The translations under genes were made by a program, and so were the position numbers. A DNA stretch of 35,648 nt from Clostridia bacterium (GTDB lineage Bacteria > Bacillota > Clostridia > Lachnospirales > Anaerotignaceae), in contig CAAEMG010000027.1 of the NCBI GenBank assembly GCA_900757025.1, forward strand, positions 1 through 35,648. Direction: 5' to 3'. The first letter of the stretch is position 1. Each line of letters starts with the position of its first letter. Of the stretch, positions 16,629 through 24,388 are shown one piece after another. The notes under the pieces are model-generated. The model did not search any database. It saw only the letters and a list, made by a program, of their open reading frames with translations, and had not been told where the DNA came from.

Positions 16629-16650
16629 TCGCTATAGAAGGAGGGGTTAT

Positions 16651-17499
16651 ATGGATATTAAAGCAGGTCATAGAATTTCCCAGATAAAACATATCAGCGA
16701 CCGACTTCTGGAAAAAATTCTTGCCGAAAAAAATATAGATGCTTTTAACGGAGCACAAGGCAGAATACTTTATGTTTTATGGAACGAAAACAACATGACT
16801 TTAAGCGAAATTTCCGATAAAACAAGTCTTGCACCGACAACTCTTACAAGCATGACCGACAGAATGGAACAGTCGGGCCTTGTTCAAAGACTTCCGCATA
16901 AAACCGACAGACGAAAAACCATACTTTCTCTTACCCCAAAAGCAATGGATTTAAAAAAAGATTACGATATGGTTTCAGACACAATGACGGATATTTTTTA
17001 TGAAGGCTTTTCCGAGGAAGAAAAAGTTCAATGTGAAAATATGCTTGAAAGAATTTTGGATAACTTGAAAAAATATTCGGAAGATAATTATTTGGTTTAT
17101 CAATATTGTTTAAATAAATTTAATGAGAGGCAGACAGACATGGAAAAGAATTTACAGGAATTTGTAACAGAAGAAGTAAAAAAATTAATAGCAGCACCTT
17201 CATGCTGTGCAGAAGCAGTCGAAATGGGCAACAAATGGCTTGAAGCCGTAGGCACAGACAAAGAACACGAAATGAACAATAAACTTGTTAAGGAACTTGA
17301 AGAAGACATTATGCCTATCGACGGTCTTATTTCTTTTGCCGCATCAGAGCTTGGCGCACAGATTTTCGGACCTGAAAGAGCAGAAGAAGTTGCAAAACAT
17401 GGCGAAGAAATTAAAGCTCATGGTGCAAAATATTGTGACTGTCCTGCTTGTCAGGCAGCAGAGGCAATTCTTTCAAAGAAAGATGAACTTTCAAAATAA
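16651..17499 (+). CDS. MarR family regulator with a C-terminal cysteine-containing extension
   Basis: The 282-residue product has a complete MarR winged-helix domain (about residues 1-145; LSEISDKTSLAPTTLTSMTD is the recognition region, HKTDRRKTILSLT the wing). A linker follows (146-163), then a further 119 residues starting at an internal Met164. That part has APSCCAEAVEMGNKWL, EEDIMPIDGLISFAASE and a CDCPAC motif (Cys262, 264, 267). It resembles, from memory, free-standing proteins of about 115 residues in Clostridia that are sometimes labelled Hsp90-like without basis. GAGAGG lies nine bases before the internal ATG at 17140, so separate translation is possible. The linker looks like translated intergenic DNA, suggesting loss of a stop codon between two genes. 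GGAGGGG precedes ATG 16651; an upstream in-frame ATG at 16594 lies in front of the promoter and was rejected. Confidence 0.85.
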   Translation: MDIKAGHRISQIKHISDRLLEKILAEKNIDAFNGAQGRILYVLWNENNMTLSEISDKTSLAPTTLTSMTDRMEQSGLVQRLPHKTDRRKTILSLTPKAMDLKKDYDMVSDTMTDIFYEGFSEEEKVQCENMLERILDNLKKYSEDNYLVYQYCLNKFNERQTDMEKNLQEFVTEEVKKLIAAPSCCAEAVEMGNKWLEAVGTDKEHEMNNKLVKELEEDIMPIDGLISFAASELGAQIFGPERAEEVAKHGEEIKAHGAKYCDCPACQAAEAILSKKDELSK

Positions 17500-17500
17500 G

Positions 17501-17545
17501 TTTTTTAAAGCCGTTTTGCTTTAAAAGCAAAACGGCTTTTATTTT
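17501..17545. terminator. Bidirectional Rho-independent terminator between convergent genes
   Basis: AAAGCCGTTTTGCTTT (17507-17522) is complementary to AAAGCAAAACGGCTTT (17524-17539), with T runs on both strands. It lies just after the MarR stop and abuts the stop codon of the convergent SGNH-like gene, so it can serve both. Confidence 0.85.
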
Positions 17546-18585
17546 TATATTCCTTTTATAGTTCCCTTCAGCCATTTTGAAAAATGCTTGTCAACTATTT
17601 CAACTCCGCTGTCGTTTAAATGTGCGTCATCTCTGAAATTTTCGTTTTCCAAAAGATGTTCTTCGCTGTTTACAATGTTGTAGTCGATATAATCCTCTGC
17701 CATGGCATCTTCCGATATTTTTTCAAGCTGAGAATGTATTTTGTCATAATTTTTAATATACTCCATTGATACATTGGCTATAGGTGCCGTAACCATTATA
17801 AGTTTTGCACCGTTTTCTCTGCACAAATCCGATAGTTTTCTTATATATTTAAGCTGTGTTTTAGACGGCTGCCAGTTGTTTCCGTCAAGACCTTTAAACT
17901 GGTTTGTTTCGTCATATTCTGTCTTTGGAAGCACTGTATCGCAAAATGTATAGCCCAAAGAACGATAATATTCCGTTCCGTTTGTTTCTTCCTGCTTTTT
18001 GGCAACACCCTTTTTTTCGGCAATCTCTTTTTCTATCTGCGATGACATATACGCAAAATATTCCTGCTGGTATCTTATTGCCGCAAGGGCATATTTAACT
18101 TTTGCCCCTAAAGGAAATACTTTTTTGATATATTCTTTTTTAATGTCGTCATCTTTTAAAACTTCAAAAAAGCTGTCTGCCTGTTTCGGCTCAAAATCAT
18201 CGTCTATAACGTCCCAGTAAAGCTCCATAACAACAAATCTCGGCTTTTGATATTTAAAAATTTCTTTAAGCTCATAGTATGTTGTGTCGGCATGCTGAAG
18301 CGGCGTACCCATCTGGAAAGATTTAAGACCTGTATATTTTTCTATTCTTTCCGGATCAAAAGTACAGTAACTATGGCTTGAACCAACAAAAACCATGTCA
18401 AGGCTGTCCTTTTCAAGGGCATAAAAATCATCAAATCGTGACTTTGTGTAGGCATTTACCACGTTCAAATCTGCCGCCTGTTTATATTTTTTTCCGAAAT
18501 AAGAAAATATAACAGACACAACAATAATAAATATTATGAGCCTTGTTATTATTTTAAAATTGGAAATATATGAATTCTCCCGCAT
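17545..18585 (-). CDS. SGNH/DltD-like extracytoplasmic protein paired with MBOAT
   Basis: The 346-residue protein has one N-terminal membrane anchor (about residues 12-30, ITRLIIFIIVVSVIFSYF) and the rest is predicted outside the cell. VFVGSSHSYCTFDP (residues 66-79) has the form of the nucleophile block of SGNH hydrolases, and DDAHLNDSG near the C terminus supplies the catalytic Asp-x-x-His pattern. Such proteins partner with MBOAT transporters to O-acetylate polysaccharides or teichoic acids (AlgJ/AlgX, DltD, PatB logic). I start at ATG 18585, nine bases after GGGAG; the frame also opens at 18612 but lacks a site there. The start lies inside the MBOAT gene with a 32-base overlap, which implies translational coupling. 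The polymer modified is unknown. Confidence 0.85.
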   Translation of the reverse strand: MRENSYISNFKIITRLIIFIIVVSVIFSYFGKKYKQAADLNVVNAYTKSRFDDFYALEKDSLDMVFVGSSHSYCTFDPERIEKYTGLKSFQMGTPLQHADTTYYELKEIFKYQKPRFVVMELYWDVIDDDFEPKQADSFFEVLKDDDIKKEYIKKVFPLGAKVKYALAAIRYQQEYFAYMSSQIEKEIAEKKGVAKKQEETNGTEYYRSLGYTFCDTVLPKTEYDETNQFKGLDGNNWQPSKTQLKYIRKLSDLCRENGAKLIMVTAPIANVSMEYIKNYDKIHSQLEKISEDAMAEDYIDYNIVNSEEHLLENENFRDDAHLNDSGVEIVDKHFSKWLKGTIKGI

Positions 18586-20029
18586 TATAAAACACTCCCG
18601 AAAGTAGTACAAAAACTGCCGCTATGCCGTAAAAAACAAAGTTTATGGCAAAGCCTCTTTTTTTCAACGATGTGTGTATGCTGTCTCCGCCGAAAATTTC
18701 CGTAAGGAAAAGAAAAATAATGGCACATAAAAGCACACGCCATTCAAAAAGCCCCAATCCCATAGACGTAAACACATTAAAAAGATACTGCGGCGTTTTC
18801 CATATATGAAAATCCCAAAACATATGTCTTGCAAAAAAAAGTGCATCGCTTATGCTGTTTGCCCTGAAAAAAACAAAGGCAAATGCCACAAATAAAAATG
18901 TTCCGCACATTGCAAACAGATTATATACCCAGTTTAAAATTCTGTTTTTGGCTATGCCTGTTTTTTCTTTTATTTCATATATATAAGGCACAAAAATATT
19001 GTATATAACAAGCGCTATTCCATGCAGAGCGCCCCATATTACAAATGTCCATGCAGCACCGTGCCAAAGACCGCTGACCATAAACGTAACAAAAAGATTT
19101 CTGTATTTTTTCAAATTTCCTTTTCTGTTTCCTCCGAGAGGAATATAAATATAATCCATAAACCAGCTTGAAAGGGAAATGTGCCATCTGCGCCAAAATT
19201 CTTTTATATTTGTTGAAATAAAAGGTCTTTTAAAGTTTTCCATAAGTTCAAAGCCGAGTATTTTCGCACTTCCTTTTGCAATGTCGCTGTAGCCGCTGAA
19301 ATCGCAGTATATCTGCACCGTAAAAAGAAACATTGCAATTATAAAATACAGTCCGCTGTAGCTGTGGCAGTTGTTAAAAACAGTATTTACAGCTGTTGCC
19401 GCCCTGTCGGCAATAACAATTTTCTTAAAAAATCCCCAAAGCATTATTTTAAGCCCGTCAACGGCTCTTTCAAGAGAAAAATAATGCTTTTTGTAAAACT
19501 GAGGAAGAAGGTTTTCACTTCTTTCTATAGGCCCTGCCACAAGCTGAGGAAAGAAAGATATAAAAAGCGAAAACTTTCCGTAATGCTTAACAGGCTTTAT
19601 TTTTCCACGATAAACATCTATTGTGTATGCCGCCGCCTGAAATGTAAAAAACGAAATGCCCATAGGCAAAATTATGTCAAATTCCCTTACGGGGCTGTTT
19701 ATGCCCATAAAAGCCAGCACCGAGGCAACAGAAGATGTGAAAAAGTTAAGATACTTAAATATAAAAAGTATGCCGAAATTAATAATAAGGCTTACCGTAA
19801 GTATCCTTTTTTTCTCTTTCTGCCGTTTTGCCATGTATACGGCTATGGCACTTATATAGTTTACAAATGTTATAAAAATAAGCAAAATTACAAAAACAGG
19901 CCTCCAACACATATAAAAATAATAGCTGCCTGCCAAAAGAAGCACCCACCTCAGTTTGTGGGGCGTTATATAATAAAATATTGTTATAAGCACAAAAAAC
20001 ACAAGAAAATTAAAGCTGTTAAAAAGCAT
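18554..20029 (-). CDS. MBOAT family O-acyltransferase (AlgI-like)
   Basis: This multi-span membrane protein of 491 residues belongs to the membrane-bound O-acyltransferase family. AlgI-like members move acetyl groups from cytoplasmic acetyl-CoA across the membrane to a partner that acetylates an exported glycan. Characteristic segments are LPMGISFFTFQAAAYTIDVY, FFPQLVAGPIERSE, QIYCDFSGYSDIAKGSAKIL, FWRRWHISLSSWFMDYIYIP and SGLWHGAAWTFVIWGALHG, which holds the catalytic His. About ten to twelve hydrophobic helices are spread over the length. AGAGGTG precedes ATG 20029; an earlier in-frame GTG was not used. No polysaccharide synthesis genes are adjacent, so the acceptor cannot be inferred. Confidence 0.93.
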   Translation of the reverse strand: MLFNSFNFLVFFVLITIFYYITPHKLRWVLLLAGSYYFYMCWRPVFVILLIFITFVNYISAIAVYMAKRQKEKKRILTVSLIINFGILFIFKYLNFFTSSVASVLAFMGINSPVREFDIILPMGISFFTFQAAAYTIDVYRGKIKPVKHYGKFSLFISFFPQLVAGPIERSENLLPQFYKKHYFSLERAVDGLKIMLWGFFKKIVIADRAATAVNTVFNNCHSYSGLYFIIAMFLFTVQIYCDFSGYSDIAKGSAKILGFELMENFKRPFISTNIKEFWRRWHISLSSWFMDYIYIPLGGNRKGNLKKYRNLFVTFMVSGLWHGAAWTFVIWGALHGIALVIYNIFVPYIYEIKEKTGIAKNRILNWVYNLFAMCGTFLFVAFAFVFFRANSISDALFFARHMFWDFHIWKTPQYLFNVFTSMGLGLFEWRVLLCAIIFLFLTEIFGGDSIHTSLKKRGFAINFVFYGIAAVFVLLSGVFYNAGEFIYFQF

Positions 20030-20070
20030 ATCACACCTCTTAAACACAAAAAAACATTTATACTGATAAT

Positions 20071-20099
20071 ACTATAACAGCAGTATAAAATAAAGGCAA
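20071..20099 (-). promoter_or_regulatory. Probable promoter of the MBOAT-SGNH operon
   Basis: On the minus strand TTGCCT (20094-20099), 17 bases and TATAGT (20071-20076) lie about 40 bases before the MBOAT start. Confidence 0.5.
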
Positions 20100-20132
20100 A
20101 ATTTTTTGTCTTTCACTATACGGCAAAAATAT

Positions 20133-20182
20133 AAGATATTTCGACTGCGGTCTTGCTGCCTTCGCTCAACATGACAAAATAT
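20133..20182 (+). repeat. Short intergenic repeat, copy 1
   Basis: This stretch shares AAGATAT, TTTCGACT and the exact 20-mer CGCTCAACATGACAAAATAT, in the same order and orientation, with 26991-27042. Both copies lie in gaps between genes. It is probably a member of a dispersed short-repeat family. Confidence 0.65.
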
Positions 20183-20198
20183 TGGTGGTTTTTGGCAC

Positions 20199-20227
20199 AA
20201 AAAACCGCAGAATTAAAAATTCTGCGG
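20199..20227 (-). terminator. Rho-independent terminator of the ArgE/DapE-type gene
   Basis: On the minus strand CCGCAGAATT (20218-20227) pairs perfectly with AATTCTGCGG (20205-20214), followed by TTTTTT. It lies 10 bases after the stop codon of the peptidase gene. Confidence 0.88.
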
Positions 20228-20236
20228 AAATTATTT

Positions 20237-21514
20237 TTATTCTTCCACACCCAAAAGCTCTGCTGCTGAAAGAGCCATTATTTTGGCTGCCTGTTTCATT
20301 TCTTCTATGTTTGCAAATTCGTCTGCTTTGTGGGCAAGTGTAAGGCGTCCGGGGCCATAAACTATACACTGCTCCATGCCGCCTTTTTGAACAACATACT
20401 TCTGGTCGTCCATACCCGGGCTTACGGAAAATTCCATTTCTTTGCCCAAATAATGCTTTCCGTTTCTCAAAAAGGCATTTACAACATCTGTGTCTTTTGA
20501 AACAAGTGTAGGGTTGTCCTCGCCAATATATTTTATGCTGTATTCCGTTCCCGGCATCTGCGATTTAACCTTTTCACAGGCAGCAACAATCTGTTTTTTT
20601 GCCCATTCAACGCTAAGTTCGGGGTTAAGACGCCAGTCAAAACTTATTGTTGCACTTGCGGGAACTGTGTTTACCTTTTCGCCTGCATGAAGTTTTGTTA
20701 CCGTAAGAGTTGTTTTACGGCAGGCAGGAGGATTAACCGGAAGCGGCGTAGGCTCGGCAATAAGAGGCTCTATATCCGTCTGAACCGTATTTAAAAGCCT
20801 GTTTGCAAATTCTATAGGGTTTATGCCTTCGCTTGGCATACTGCCGTGGCTTTGTTTGCCTTTTATTGATATTTCAAACCAAAGAGTTCCTCTGTGGCCT
20901 ATACATACCTTGTCTACGTCAAGACATTCCGTAATTACGCAGTAATCGGTGCTTTCTTTTGTAAAATATCCTTTTTCAACCATATATCCAACGCCGCCCT
21001 GTCCGCCGCTTTCTTCGTCGGGTGTTGCGGAGGCTATAAATGTGCCTTTAAGTTTTATACCTGCTTTTTTAAGGGCATAAGCCGCCATAACTTCGGAAAC
21101 AATTCCGCTTTTCTGGTCGGCAGAGCCTCTGGCATAAATATTTCCGTCTTTAATTTCACAGCCGTAAGGGTCTGTTGTCCAGCCTTCGCCTTCGGGAACA
21201 ACATCATAATGTCCCGTAAAGTGAATATTGGGTCTGCTTTCTTTTCCTGCCATTGTACCCACAACACTTATTCTGGGAAGTCCCTGTCCGTTTGGCGCAA
21301 GCTCGTCAAGTCTTTCTTTGGGAACTGAAACATATTCAACATCCATGCCGATTTTTTTCATCATATTTCCTATTGCCTGAGTACATTTGTCATAGTTATA
21401 TCCGGGGGGATTTTGTGTGGGTATTGCAAAAATTTCACAGGCAAAATCAACAAGCTCCTGATGAAGGCTTTCAACAGCAGTATCTATTTTTTGTGCAAGA
21501 ACATCTCTTTCCAA
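20237..21514 (-). CDS. M20 family metallopeptidase (ArgE/DapE/CPG2 type)
   Basis: The 425-residue cytoplasmic protein is a di-zinc hydrolase of the ArgE/DapE/carboxypeptidase G2 branch. The metal and catalytic residues are all visible: GHYDVVPEG (His102, catalytic Asp104), RGSADQKSG (bridging Asp133), ATPDEESGG (Glu167/168) and LAHKADE near the C terminus. The lid domain contains GKQSHGSMPSEGINPI. Substrates could be N-acetyl amino acids, succinyl-diaminopimelate or a dipeptide; no arginine or lysine pathway gene lies nearby to decide. Translation starts at TTG 21514, eight bases after AGGAGG, with no competing ATG. It sits downstream of potD but is separated by the potD terminator and has its own promoter. 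Confidence 0.92.
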   Translation of the reverse strand: MERDVLAQKIDTAVESLHQELVDFACEIFAIPTQNPPGYNYDKCTQAIGNMMKKIGMDVEYVSVPKERLDELAPNGQGLPRISVVGTMAGKESRPNIHFTGHYDVVPEGEGWTTDPYGCEIKDGNIYARGSADQKSGIVSEVMAAYALKKAGIKLKGTFIASATPDEESGGQGGVGYMVEKGYFTKESTDYCVITECLDVDKVCIGHRGTLWFEISIKGKQSHGSMPSEGINPIEFANRLLNTVQTDIEPLIAEPTPLPVNPPACRKTTLTVTKLHAGEKVNTVPASATISFDWRLNPELSVEWAKKQIVAACEKVKSQMPGTEYSIKYIGEDNPTLVSKDTDVVNAFLRNGKHYLGKEMEFSVSPGMDDQKYVVQKGGMEQCIVYGPGRLTLAHKADEFANIEEMKQAAKIMALSAAELLGVEE

Positions 21515-21559
21515 TTTTCATACCTCCTTATGCTGTAAAAACAATAGCTGATAATAAAA

Positions 21560-21588
21560 GAAATACCACACCCAAAAACATCTGTCAA
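21560..21588 (-). promoter_or_regulatory. Possible promoter of the ArgE/DapE-type gene
   Basis: On the minus strand a perfect TTGACA (21583-21588), 17 bases and a weak TATTTC (21560-21565) precede the TTG start by about 45 bases. A perfect 14-base palindrome, ACATAAATTTATGT (21599-21612), lies 10 bases upstream of the -35 and could be an operator. Confidence 0.4.
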
Positions 21589-21636
21589 TGTAACGAATAC
21601 ATAAATTTATGTGCAACATTTTGTATTAAAAATACA

Positions 21637-21672
21637 TTAAAAAAGTCTGCTCCTCAAAAAAGAGAAGCAGAC
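21637..21672 (-). terminator. Rho-independent terminator of the pot operon
   Basis: On the minus strand GTCTGCTTCTC (21662-21672) pairs with GAGGAGCAGAC (21645-21655) over 11 positions with one T-G pair, followed by TTTTTTAA. It starts 12 bases after the potD stop. Confidence 0.88.
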
Positions 21673-21684
21673 AAAAATTCAAAA

Positions 21685-22758
21685 TTATTTTGCGGCTTTA
21701 ACCTTTATCCAAAGCTCGCTGAGTTTTGCTCTGAGTGTTTCATTATCGTGGAAAATTTCGTCTTTAGGGTTATCTGTTCTCGGAAGATAAGCCTCGTTTT
21801 CGTAATAATCTCCGCCTTCACTGCTCATGTCTTCAAGAACTTCTTTGTTTGATGACGCATAGCCTACATATTCTGAGTTTCCGTAAGAAGCATCATATGA
21901 AAGAACATAGTTTATAAATTTGTTTGCAAGTTCGGGGTTTTCCGCATTTGCAGGAATAACCATTGCGTCGCTCCAAAGGTTTGTTCCTTCCTCCGGCATG
22001 AAGAATCCCATATCTTCGTTCTGCGAAAGAATGTATGCGGCATCTCCGCTGTAAACAACCGCAAGGCTCTTCATTCCGTTTGCCATGTTGTCTATAACCT
22101 CATCTGTAACATAGGCAGGTTCCATAGTGTTGTTAAGCTCTAAAAGCCAGTCATAAGCCGCGTTTATTTCGTCTTCGTTATCTGTGTTCATTGAGTAGCC
22201 GAGAGCCTTAAAAGCCATCATAAATGAATCTCTTTCAGAGTCATAAATATATTCGTCGCCTTTATATCTTTCGTCTTTAAGAATGTTCCAGCCTTCTTTT
22301 TTAAGGTCTGCTTCCGAAACATTGTTTTTATCATAAACTATACCCACATTGCCCCAGAAATAAGGAACCGAATATGTGTTGTCGGGGTCATAATCAAGGT
22401 TTTTAACGCCATCTGCAAGATTTTCCATATTTGGAATTTCATCTTTATTTATAGGCTGAAGAAGGTCTTCATTCATAAGACGTTCAATCATATAGTCTGA
22501 AGGAACAAGAACATCATATTTGTCGCCTGCCTGAACCTTTGTATACATCATTTCGTTTGAATCGAAATATTCGCATATAACTTTTGCGTCATATTCTTTT
22601 TCAAAGTTTGATATAAGGTCTTCGCCCATGTATTCGCCCCAGTTATAGAGCTTCAAAGTGTTGTTGGATGAAGCCGCATCTGCGGAAGAAGATGATGAAC
22701 CTCCGCAGCCGGAAAGAACCATTGCTGCGCCTAAAATAAGTGCTAAACATTTTTTCAT
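21685..22758 (-). CDS. potD: Spermidine/putrescine-binding lipoprotein PotD
   Basis: This is the extracellular substrate-binding component of the polyamine ABC importer. The 357-residue protein has a lipoprotein signal peptide ending in the lipobox LSGC (Cys18). A Ser/Ala-rich tether follows, then the mature PotD fold starting LKLYNWGEYMGEDLISNFEKEY. Other family segments are DVLVPSDYMIERL, VPYFWGNVGIVYDK and LANKFINYVL. Length is normal. It is the last gene of the operon; its ATG overlaps the potC stop by four bases (ATGA), indicating translational coupling. Whether putrescine or spermidine is preferred cannot be told with confidence. Confidence 0.95.
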   Translation of the reverse strand: MKKCLALILGAAMVLSGCGGSSSSSADAASSNNTLKLYNWGEYMGEDLISNFEKEYDAKVICEYFDSNEMMYTKVQAGDKYDVLVPSDYMIERLMNEDLLQPINKDEIPNMENLADGVKNLDYDPDNTYSVPYFWGNVGIVYDKNNVSEADLKKEGWNILKDERYKGDEYIYDSERDSFMMAFKALGYSMNTDNEDEINAAYDWLLELNNTMEPAYVTDEVIDNMANGMKSLAVVYSGDAAYILSQNEDMGFFMPEEGTNLWSDAMVIPANAENPELANKFINYVLSYDASYGNSEYVGYASSNKEVLEDMSSEGGDYYENEAYLPRTDNPKDEIFHDNETLRAKLSELWIKVKAAK

Positions 22759-23543
22759 TTTTTCATTTTCCTTTCTTTTATCATAGGTACTATATTTATT
22801 ACAAGCAGCACTGCCGTTATAATAACAATCATCACTGTGGAAAGAGCATTTATGGAAGGGTTAACTCGTTTGCTCATTGTGTAAACGAGTATTGAAATGT
22901 TGCTTACGCCGTTTCCCGTTACAAAATAGCTTATTACGAAATCATCTATACTCATTGTAAAAGCTATAAGCACGCCCGAAACAATGCCGGGCATTATCTG
23001 AGGAACTATAACCTTTGTAAGTGCCTGCCAAGGCGTTGCACCAAGGTCAAGGGCAGCATCGGCAAGGTTTGGGTCAAGGCTTCTGAGCTTTGGCATTACG
23101 CTTAGCATTACATATGGAATACAAAACGTAACGTGTGCCAAAAGCATTGTTATATAGCCCTTTTTAATTCCCGTTGCGCTAAAGAACATTAAAAGCCCTA
23201 TAGCCGTAACTATTTCAGGGTTAAGTATTGGAAGGTCATTAACCCTTTCAACCACAGCTCTTAATATTTTTCCGCATTTGGAAAGACCTATGGCTGTTAT
23301 TGTGCCTACTATTGTGGAAATAACAGTTGCCAAAACAGCTATGGAAACCGTATACCATATAGCCTGTGTCATTTCCCTTGAGGCAAACATTTTGCTGTAC
23401 CACTGGAGGGAAAATCCACCCCAGTGTGTAAGTGATTTTGTTCCGTTAAAAGAAAAAACTATAGTGTATATTATGGGCAGATAGAAAAATATCATTAAAA
23501 GCACCATAAATACTTTGGAAGGAATTTTTATTTTTTTTCTCAT
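22755..23543 (-). CDS. potC: Polyamine ABC transporter permease PotC
   Basis: One of two inner-membrane permease subunits of the PotABCD importer, 262 residues with about six membrane helices. The N terminus, KVFMVLLMIFFYLPIIYTIVFSFN, is typical of PotC. The EAA loop that contacts the ATPase is LADAALDLGATPWQALTKVIVPQIMPG. The segment FTMSIDDFVISYFVTG is a PotC hallmark. Four-base overlaps join it to potB upstream and potD downstream. Confidence 0.95.
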   Translation of the reverse strand: MRKKIKIPSKVFMVLLMIFFYLPIIYTIVFSFNGTKSLTHWGGFSLQWYSKMFASREMTQAIWYTVSIAVLATVISTIVGTITAIGLSKCGKILRAVVERVNDLPILNPEIVTAIGLLMFFSATGIKKGYITMLLAHVTFCIPYVMLSVMPKLRSLDPNLADAALDLGATPWQALTKVIVPQIMPGIVSGVLIAFTMSIDDFVISYFVTGNGVSNISILVYTMSKRVNPSINALSTVMIVIITAVLLVINIVPMIKERKMKK

Positions 23544-24388
23544 TTTGCAAATCCTCCCTTCGTAGCCTCGCCTTTATCAACCTTCTTAGTAATATACATA
23601 CTTATAAGTATTATAATTGCCATAATAAGAGAAATGGCACTTCCGAAGTTCCAGTTTCCGGCTGTAAGGAACTGGTTTTCTATTACGTTTCCGATAAGCA
23701 CATACTGTCCTCCGCCAAGAAGTTTCGGTATAAAGAAACTTGATACGGCAGGAAGGAAAACAAGTGTTATTCCGCTTATAACGCCCGGAAGGGAAAGCGG
23801 AAGAGTAATTCTCAAAAATGCCTGAGCCTTGCTTGCCCCCAAATCTTCTGCCGCCTCAAGAAGGCTTTTATCCATTTTTGCAAGAGATGCGTGTATCTGA
23901 AGTATCATAAAAGGCACAAAGTTGTAAACCATGCCAAGTATAACCGCAAAACTTGTGTGCAGAAGTTTAACTTTTCCAAACCCTATAATGCTTAAAATTG
24001 AATTTACAAGACCGTCGTCTTGAAGTATGCCAACCCATGCGTATGTACGCACAAGCATATTTATCCATGTAGGCATTGTTATAAGAAGTATAAGCATAAC
24101 CTCCTGCTTGCCTTTGGAATTGGCTATTATATATGCCGTCGGATAACCTATAAGCACACACAAAACAGTTGTGGCTACGGCTATGGCAAGGGAACGCTCC
24201 AAAACCTCAATAAAAACTGCATCTTTGAAGAAATTTGAAAAGTTTTCAAAAGTAAAACGGAATGTCGTTACGTCATTTCCCTTTACCGTAAAGGCATACA
24301 TAACTATAAGCAGCATAGGCAGCACAATCATTACAGCCATCCACAATATATATGGCAAAGACATTGTTCTAAACTGTTTCATAATCAA
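23540..24388 (-). CDS. potB: Polyamine ABC transporter permease PotB
   Basis: The second inner-membrane permease subunit, 282 residues with about six membrane helices. The EAA loop is LLEAAEDLGASKAQAFLRITLPLSLPG. PTWINMLVRTYAWVGIL and FLPAVSSFFIPKLLGG match the PotB/PotC group, and the PotB position before PotC is the usual order. The start overlaps the potA stop by four bases. The frame also allows initiation at the third codon (second Met), which would change the protein by only two residues. Confidence 0.95.
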   Translation of the reverse strand: MIMKQFRTMSLPYILWMAVMIVLPMLLIVMYAFTVKGNDVTTFRFTFENFSNFFKDAVFIEVLERSLAIAVATTVLCVLIGYPTAYIIANSKGKQEVMLILLITMPTWINMLVRTYAWVGILQDDGLVNSILSIIGFGKVKLLHTSFAVILGMVYNFVPFMILQIHASLAKMDKSLLEAAEDLGASKAQAFLRITLPLSLPGVISGITLVFLPAVSSFFIPKLLGGGQYVLIGNVIENQFLTAGNWNFGSAISLIMAIIILISMYITKKVDKGEATKGGFAK

